Part shown: positions 59,374 to 64,000 of the stretch, piece by piece
How positions within the stretch are numbered: position 1 is the stretch's first letter
Layout of the letters: each line of letters opens with the position of its first letter
From: Streptomyces camponoticapitis
GTDB lineage: Bacteria > Actinomycetota > Actinomycetes > Streptomycetales > Streptomycetaceae
Assembly (NCBI RefSeq): GCF_014646115.1
Contig: NZ_BMMV01000032.1
Coordinates: forward strand, 25,954 to 89,953
Direction of reading: 5' to 3'
DNA: 64,000 nt
Program-made: the position numbers and the translations under genes
The notes under the pieces: generated by a model
Databases searched by the model: none
What the model was told of the DNA's origin: nothing
The model's input: only the letters and a program-made list of their open reading frames with translations

Positions 59374-60090
59374 TCAGCGGCGCAGGCGCGGGAACTTCCT
59401 CCCCGCCGACCGCTGGGCCTCCTCGGCCTTCACATCGGCGGCGTACCGGTCCACGTACTCCTGCCCGGACAGCCCGAGGATCGCGTACATGATCTCGTCG
59501 GTGACCGCACGGACCGCGGCCTTCTGGTTCTCCAGGCCCGCGTAGCGCGAGAAGTCCAGCGGCTCACCGAAGCGGATCGTGACCCGCTTGATGCTGGGGA
59601 TCTTCTGACCGGGCGGCTGGATCTCGAACGTACCCACCATCGCGCACGGCACCACCGGGACCTGCGCCCTGATGGCCATCACCGCGACGCCGACCTTGCC
59701 CTTGTAGAGCCGCCCGTCGTGCGAGCGCGTGCCCTCCGGGTAGATCCCCAGCAACTCGCCCTTCGCGAGCACCCCGAGCCCCTCCCGGATCGCCGCCTGG
59801 CCGGCTTCCTTGCCGGACCGGTCGACCGGGATCTGGCCCACGCCGCGGAAGAACGAGGCGGTGAGACGTCCCTTGATACCGGGCCCGGTGAAGTACTCGG
59901 CCTTCGCGAGGAAGGTGATCCGACGCTTGATGATCGCGGGCATCAGGAAATGGTCGGAGAAGGAGAGATGGTTGCCCGCGAGGATCGCGGCACCGTCCGC
60001 CGGTATGTGTTCGAGCCCCTCGATCCGCGGCCGGAAGAGCAGGCGCAGCAGGGGGCCCAACAGCACGTACTTCAGTACGTAGTAGAACAC
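59374..60090 (-). CDS. 1-acyl-sn-glycerol-3-phosphate acyltransferase (PlsC-like)
   Basis: A 238-residue membrane-associated acyltransferase of the PlsC family. It has the catalytic N-H-x-x-x-x-D in NHLSFSDH (His41, Asp46), VDRSGKEAGQ, and the substrate motif YPEGTRSHDG. A short hydrophobic N-terminus (FYYVLKYVLLGPLLRLLF) anchors it. It acylates lysophosphatidic acid or a related glycerolipid. The GTG at 60090 has GGGAGAA 5-6 nt upstream and starts at the conserved helix; the frame extends to 60198 without similarity. It lies between the TAP gene and the PKS-linked thioesterase and probably marks the backbone side of the cluster border. Confidence 0.88.
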   Translation of the reverse strand: MFYYVLKYVLLGPLLRLLFRPRIEGLEHIPADGAAILAGNHLSFSDHFLMPAIIKRRITFLAKAEYFTGPGIKGRLTASFFRGVGQIPVDRSGKEAGQAAIREGLGVLAKGELLGIYPEGTRSHDGRLYKGKVGVAVMAIRAQVPVVPCAMVGTFEIQPPGQKIPSIKRVTIRFGEPLDFSRYAGLENQKAAVRAVTDEIMYAILGLSGQEYVDRYAADVKAEEAQRSAGRKFPRLRR

Positions 60091-60232
60091 GGCGTTTCTC
60101 CCACTCTGCCGGACCGGCTGCGTCGGTGTCCGCCTGATCACAGCACACGGAGGGAGTCCAGTCGATCCGTGGGCGGGGGTCGTATCCGGTTCGGACACGG
60201 TCCCGCCGCCCCCGGCGGCAGCGGCGGTGCGA

Positions 60233-61003
60233 TCAGGCGCGGGGCGGCGCGGGCACGATCAGCTGGGAGATCGCGGCGATGACCTCGGCGGGGCGCGCCG
60301 TCAGATAGAAGTGGTCGCCCTGGAAGACGCGCATGGTGAACCCGCCCGTGGTGTGGTCGCGCCAGCTGCCGGCCTCGTCCAGCGTGCTCAACGGGTCGGC
60401 GTCGCCCACGAAGACATGGATCGGGCAGGAGACCCGCGGGGTGCCGGACGGCCGGTAGGTCTCGATGGCCTGGTAGTCGGCGCGCAGGGCGGGCATGATC
60501 AGGCGGTGCGTGTCGGGATCGTCGAAGACGGCCGCGTCGGTGCCGCTGAGCGCCTGGACATTGGCGATGATCGCCGCGTCACCCTGGCGGTGGAGGGTCT
60601 CGTCACGGAACCGGGACGGCGCGCGCCGGCCGGACAGGATGATCCCGAGAGGGGACCGGTCCAGCTCCCGTTCCATCAGCCGGGCCACCTCGAAGGCGAC
60701 AGCGGCACCCATGCTGTGGCCGAAGAGCCACGTCCGGTCCAGATCCTCCGGTGGAAGCTCACGGAATATCGCCGCCGCGAGGTTCTCCACATTGCCGATG
60801 GCCGGTTCCGCGTAGCGGTCCTGACGCCCCGGGTACTGGACTGCGAGAACCTCGACCTGCCCGGAGAGCGCCCGGGAGACGGGGAAGTAGTAGCTCGCCG
60901 CACCGCCCGCGTGGGGGAAGCAGATCATCCGGGGCGACGTCCGGTCGGACGGATGAAACTCTCGAATCCAGTTCGAGGCGTTGTTGCTGGATATGGCGGC
61001 CAT
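60233..61003 (-). CDS. type II thioesterase (PKS/NRPS-associated)
   Basis: A 256-residue alpha/beta-hydrolase of the GrsT/TEII group that removes aberrant acyl groups from carrier proteins. Diagnostic segments: MICFPHAGGAASYYFPVSRAL, VLAVQYPGRQDRYAEPAI, LFGHSMGAAVAFEVAR with the nucleophile Ser97, IHVFVGDADPL with Asp, and FQGDHFYL with His. The ATG at 61003 or a TTG three bases upstream could start it; AGGAA lies about 9 nt before. It is divergent from the AccE and PKS genes and is the first clear member of the polyketide cluster. Confidence 0.93.
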   Translation of the reverse strand: MAAISSNNASNWIREFHPSDRTSPRMICFPHAGGAASYYFPVSRALSGQVEVLAVQYPGRQDRYAEPAIGNVENLAAAIFRELPPEDLDRTWLFGHSMGAAVAFEVARLMERELDRSPLGIILSGRRAPSRFRDETLHRQGDAAIIANVQALSGTDAAVFDDPDTHRLIMPALRADYQAIETYRPSGTPRVSCPIHVFVGDADPLSTLDEAGSWRDHTTGGFTMRVFQGDHFYLTARPAEVIAAISQLIVPAPPRA

Positions 61004-61183
61004 CAATCAAGTTCCTCGGATCGGTCCGACTGAAGTCTCTGCCTCAGGCTACGTTCAGCGTTCATGTGCGTGCGGGCGCCTGACGACCCCTGCCGGCCCC
61101 TATCGCGCCCTCCCTCCGGGGGTCGCTCCGGCTGCCCGCAAGGGCCGCTCGTTCCGCCGAAGAGCGTCCCCGGCGGTCATCGG

Positions 61184-61213
61184 ATTAGGGGGAGGGGCAG
61201 GGGAATTAGGGGG
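61184..61213. promoter_or_regulatory. ATTAGGGGG direct repeats upstream of PKS-linked genes
   Basis: ATTAGGGGG occurs at 61184-61192 and again at 61205-61213, a 21-bp period, in the 402-nt region between the type II thioesterase and accE-like genes. TTAGGGG recurs at 62137-62143, about 95 nt before the PKS start. The same region has a CCTTCA-A-TGAAGG palindrome (61245-61257). These could be sites for a pathway regulator. The rest of the gap has no recognisable gene. Confidence 0.4.
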
Positions 61214-61405
61214 TCGATCCGCTGGAAGGGCGGTGCGGGAGGACCCTTCAATGAAGGTGTGACGGTAGCCGACAGTTGGCTCGCCCCTGGTGCCCGCCGT
61301 CGCGCGCCAGGCGTACGACGGTACCCGCATCGCCGTGGAAATGCCGTCTCCGGCGAACGGGAGAAAGCACGGACGCAGCTGTTCTCGGAGCACCGGAGGG
61401 AAATC

Positions 61406-61672
61406 ATGCAGCCCAACCACGTGGCCGACACGCGAGTACAGGAACCCGTCGCCCTGACGTCCGCCGAACACCTCGTGCGCGTCGTCAGAGGCGCACCGGG
61501 GGAGATGGAACTCGCCGCGCTGCTCGCGGTGCTCTCCGCCCTGACCGGAACCCGGGAACAGGTCGTCGCGGACTCCGCCGCCCGGCAGAGGCGTAAGTCC
61601 GGCTGGGGCGAGATCCGTTACACACCCCCGGGCGCCTGGACCGCCGGCCGTGAGAGGGAATGGCGGCACTGA
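61406..61672 (+). CDS. Acyl-CoA carboxylase epsilon subunit (AccE-like)
   Basis: An 88-residue protein. Its core EHLVRVVRGAPGEMELAALLAVLSALTG followed by RRKSGWGEIRYTPPGAW matches the small epsilon subunit that stimulates actinobacterial acetyl/propionyl-CoA carboxylase beta subunits. It helps supply malonyl- or methylmalonyl-CoA extender units. No beta (AccB/PccB) or biotinylated alpha subunit gene is next to it in the window. The ATG has GGAGGG 7-8 nt upstream. It sits 565 nt before the PKS gene on the same strand. Confidence 0.8.
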   Translation: MQPNHVADTRVQEPVALTSAEHLVRVVRGAPGEMELAALLAVLSALTGTREQVVADSAARQRRKSGWGEIRYTPPGAWTAGREREWRH

Positions 61673-62237
61673 GCCCCGCCGGCCCTACGGGACACCGGGG
61701 GCGCGGTGCGTGCCGCCCGAGATCCCAACCGCCGCGCGGGGCCGACCCCGTACCCCGTGTGACAGATCAACTCCCGCCGTGATCAACGCGCCGACGCCGG
61801 GCCGAGAGGCCCGGCGCAGTCGGCGCGCAGTCGTTCGCGGGGGCCGGAATCCCGCCCCGCGCTTGCGCGCCGGCGTGCTCTCCCGCACCCTGCCGACACC
61901 GGGTACGGGAGAGAAACGGAATCTCGGCAACTCCCGTTCATGACGTCTCCGAGCTAGGGCTGGACGTCGACCGGGGGCGTATCCGGAACAAGGCGGCGGA
62001 GCCCGGTCCTTGGGGCCGGGACTTGCCGCCCGAGTGACCCAGGCGCACCCCGTCGCGGCCGGTGTGCGCCCTACACCGGTCCGGACGGCAGGGGGCGGAA
62101 GCCGATGGTCGGGCCGGGCCAAGGGGTCGGGGCACGTTAGGGGCGATCAGGGGTTGGGGGGTCTTTTCACCCTGCGTAACGTTCCCGGCAAGCGCGCGTC
62201 GTAAGTGTCGACGCCCTTTCGACCCGGGGTGGCTTTG
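61673..62237. other. long leader/intergenic region before the PKS gene
   Basis: 565 nt without a convincing gene on either strand. A frame at 61650-61943 overlaps the accE end and looks non-coding. The distal part (62130-62190) contains TTAGGGG, a G-rich run and TTTTCACCCTG, which probably belong to the PKS promoter. Confidence 0.5.
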
Positions 62238-64000
62238 GTGAGCAACCAGGAGAAGCTTCTTGACTACCTCAAGCGCGCGACCACGGACCTGCGCACAGCC
62301 CGCAGACGCGTCGCCGAGCTTGAGCAGCGTGACCAGGAACCGATCGCCATTGTCTCGATGGCCTGTCGCTACCCGGGTGGAGTGAACTCCCCCGAGGATC
62401 TGTGGCGGCTCGTGGACGACGGTGTCGACGCGGTCTCCGAATTCCCGGAGGACCGTGGCTGGGGCGTGGAGAACATCTACGACCCCGAACTCGGCAAACC
62501 CGGGAAGACCGCCTCCCGTATGGGCGGATTCCTTTACGACGCCCCCGACTTCGATGCCGAGTTCTTCGGCATCAGCCCGCGCGAGGCGACCGGCACCGAC
62601 CCGCAGCAGCGGCTGCTGCTTGAGACGTCGTGGGAGGCGCTGGAGCGCGCCGGGATCGCTCCCGACTCGCTCAAGGGCAGCGCGACCGGCGTCTATGCCG
62701 GGGTGATGTACCACGACTACTCCGGCGGCAGTAACGGAGGCAGCATCGTCTCCGGCCGGGTGTCCTACACGCTGGGCCTCGTCGGCCCCGCGGTGACCAT
62801 GGACACGGCGTGCTCGTCGTCGCTGGTCGCCCTGCACATGGCGATCCAGTCGCTGCGTTCCGGTGAGACCTCGCTCGCCCTCGCGGGCGGTGTCACGGTG
62901 ATGTCCACCCCCGAGATGTTCATCTACTTCAGTGAGCAGCGCGGCCTGGCCACGGACGGCCGCTGCAAGTCGTTCAGCGCCGCCGCCAATGGCATGGGCT
63001 GCTCGGAAGGTGTCGGGGTTCTCGTACTGGAGCGGTTGTCGGACGCGCGTCGTCTGGGGCATCCGGTGCTCGCGGTGGTGCGGGGGAGTGCGCTGAACCA
63101 GGACGGTGCCAGCAACGGTCTGACCGCCCCCAACGGCCCCGCGCAACGGCGTGTGATCAAGCAGGCGTTGGCGAACGCGGGTCTGTCGGCGGCGGATGTG
63201 GACGCGGTCGAGGCGCACGGCACGGGTACGACGCTGGGTGACCCGATCGAGGCCCAGGCGCTGCTGGAGACGTACGGGCAGGGGCGCCCGGAGGGCCGGC
63301 CGCTCTGGCTGGGGTCGATCAAGTCGAACATGGGTCACACGCAGGCCGCGGCGGGTGTCGCGGGGATCATCAAGATGGTTCAGGCGATGCGTCACGGCAA
63401 GCTCCCCCGGACGCTGCATGTGGACGAGCCGACGCCCCAGGTCGACTGGGAGACCGGCGATGTCCAGCTGCTGACGGAGGCACGGGACTGGCCGAGCGAG
63501 GGCCGTCCGCGCCGCGCGGGTGTCTCGTCGTTCGGGATCAGCGGAACGAACGCGCACGTGATCGTCGAGGAAGCCGTACCGGTCGAGGAAGAGCCGGTCG
63601 AGCGGCGGGAGTTGCCGGTCGCGCCGGTGCTCGTGTCGGCGAAGACGCCGGCCGCGCTGGAGACCCAGATCGAGCGGTTCAAGCCGCTGATGGAGGACGG
63701 GAACCCCCTCGACCTGGCGTACTCGGCCATGACGGGGCGTGTGGTCCTGGAGCACCGTGCGGTGCTGGTGGGCTCCGAGACCGTGATCGGCTCGGTCACC
63801 GAGGGCAAGGTGGCGTTTCTGTTCACGGGGCAGGGGAGTCAGCGTCTGGGGATGGGGCGTGAGTTGTATGAGTCGTTCCCGGTGTTCGCGACCGCGTTCG
63901 ATGAGGTGTGTGGGGTTCTTGATCCCGTTGTCCGTGAGGTGATGTGGGGTGATGAGGAGGCGTTGAGTCGTACGGAGTTCACTCAGCCGGCGATTTTCGC
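62238..64000 (+). CDS. type I modular polyketide synthase, 5' part (docking-KS-linker-AT start)
   Basis: The first 587 codons of a PKS gene that runs off the window. It begins at GTG 62238 with an N-terminal docking coiled coil (SNQEKLLDYLKRATTDLRTARRRVAELEQR, about 2-32), then a complete ketosynthase: EPIAIVSMACRYPGG, DTACSSS with Cys192, EAHGTGTTLGDPIE with His327, and KSNMGHTQAAAG with His367. A KS-AT linker (about 430-525) follows, then the start of an acyltransferase, VAFLFTGQGSQRLGMGRELY from about 525. The AT substrate motifs lie beyond the edge, so the extender unit is unknown. The KS is a normal condensing one (Cys, not Gln), and the docking domain implies an upstream partner subunit. 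The gene follows accE and is divergent from the type II thioesterase gene. Confidence 0.96.
   Translation, partial: MSNQEKLLDYLKRATTDLRTARRRVAELEQRDQEPIAIVSMACRYPGGVNSPEDLWRLVDDGVDAVSEFPEDRGWGVENIYDPELGKPGKTASRMGGFLYDAPDFDAEFFGISPREATGTDPQQRLLLETSWEALERAGIAPDSLKGSATGVYAGVMYHDYSGGSNGGSIVSGRVSYTLGLVGPAVTMDTACSSSLVALHMAIQSLRSGETSLALAGGVTVMSTPEMFIYFSEQRGLATDGRCKSFSAAANGMGCSEGVGVLVLERLSDARRLGHPVLAVVRGSALNQDGASNGLTAPNGPAQRRVIKQALANAGLSAADVDAVEAHGTGTTLGDPIEAQALLETYGQGRPEGRPLWLGSIKSNMGHTQAAAGVAGIIKMVQAMRHGKLPRTLHVDEPTPQVDWETGDVQLLTEARDWPSEGRPRRAGVSSFGISGTNAHVIVEEAVPVEEEPVERRELPVAPVLVSAKTPAALETQIERFKPLMEDGNPLDLAYSAMTGRVVLEHRAVLVGSETVIGSVTEGKVAFLFTGQGSQRLGMGRELYESFPVFATAFDEVCGVLDPVVREVMWGDEEALSRTEFTQPAIF

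Noticed and set aside
61938..63755. A 605-codon frame on the minus strand
   Set aside because: It is the antisense shadow of the PKS ketosynthase, which has all catalytic residues in frame on the plus strand.

Overview
This is a GC-rich actinobacterial chromosome segment, almost certainly Streptomyces. The codon third positions are strongly G/C, GTG and TTG starts are frequent, and many genes have a TANNNT hexamer only 6-10 nt before the start codon, as in leaderless Streptomyces mRNAs. A four-gene conservon (cvn), an EF-Tu3-type elongation factor, a bioF/bioBAD locus, a ureABCFGD locus and the opening of a modular type I polyketide synthase gene all fit. From memory, biotin, urease, purB and tuf3 genes also lie near one another in the left part of the S. 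coelicolor chromosome, so most of the window looks like shared Streptomyces backbone. The PKS at the right edge looks like accessory DNA.

Layout. 0-7.2 kb: a TVP38-family membrane protein, an AlkD-like DNA alkylation repair protein, a divergent EF-Tu, a spermidine-synthase-like protein, a Pro/Gln-rich membrane-anchored protein, a hotdog thioesterase, a DedA protein and a gamma-carbonic-anhydrase-like protein. 7.4-13.3 kb: a P450 facing a conservon operon (cvnA sensor, cvnB roadblock, cvnC DUF742, cvnD GTPase) that ends in a second P450 lacking the ExxR arginine. 13.7-23 kb: an acyltransferase, an EamA exporter divergent from an XRE-cupin regulator, YbaK, CoA-binding and YigZ proteins, the SbcCD nuclease, and an SDR whose stop codon lies at the edge of a 175-bp inverted-repeat (MITE-like) insertion. 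23.4-34 kb: a DUF885 protein, an Lrp regulator divergent from a Cys/Met-metabolism PLP enzyme, an ACT-GNAT fusion, PhoD phosphatase, and MocR, HutC/GntR and ROK regulators. 34-43 kb: Mug, PurB, an SGNH hydrolase, two CNNM/CBS membrane proteins, an F420-type oxidoreductase, a ribbon-helix-helix / PP2C / degenerate-Fic trio and a methyltransferase. 43-48 kb: biotin synthesis. 48-53 kb: an anti-sigma-like ATPase, an NlpC/P60 hydrolase under a c-di-AMP riboswitch, a ClpP homologue lacking the catalytic histidine facing an orphan Phd antitoxin, and an ABC-2-like membrane protein with a TetR regulator. 53-57.5 kb: urease. 57.6-60.1 kb: a secreted tripeptidyl aminopeptidase and an acyltransferase. 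60.2-64 kb: a type II thioesterase, an acyl-CoA carboxylase epsilon subunit and the 5' part of a PKS gene, which is cut by the window end.

How genes work together. bioBAD and bioF cover the last four steps of biotin synthesis. UreABC is the nickel urease and UreFGD are its maturation factors; a GlnR-like site lies upstream. The conservon genes overlap one another and probably encode a membrane-linked, eukaryote-like G-protein complex. Type II thioesterase, AccE and PKS form the edge of a polyketide cluster: editing, extender-unit supply and assembly. Several convergent gene pairs are separated by long perfect hairpins that should act as bidirectional terminators.

Limits: everything was read by eye without database searches. 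Family calls rest on recognised motifs, and operator calls are candidates only. I saw no tRNA, rRNA, CRISPR array or intact transposase gene.
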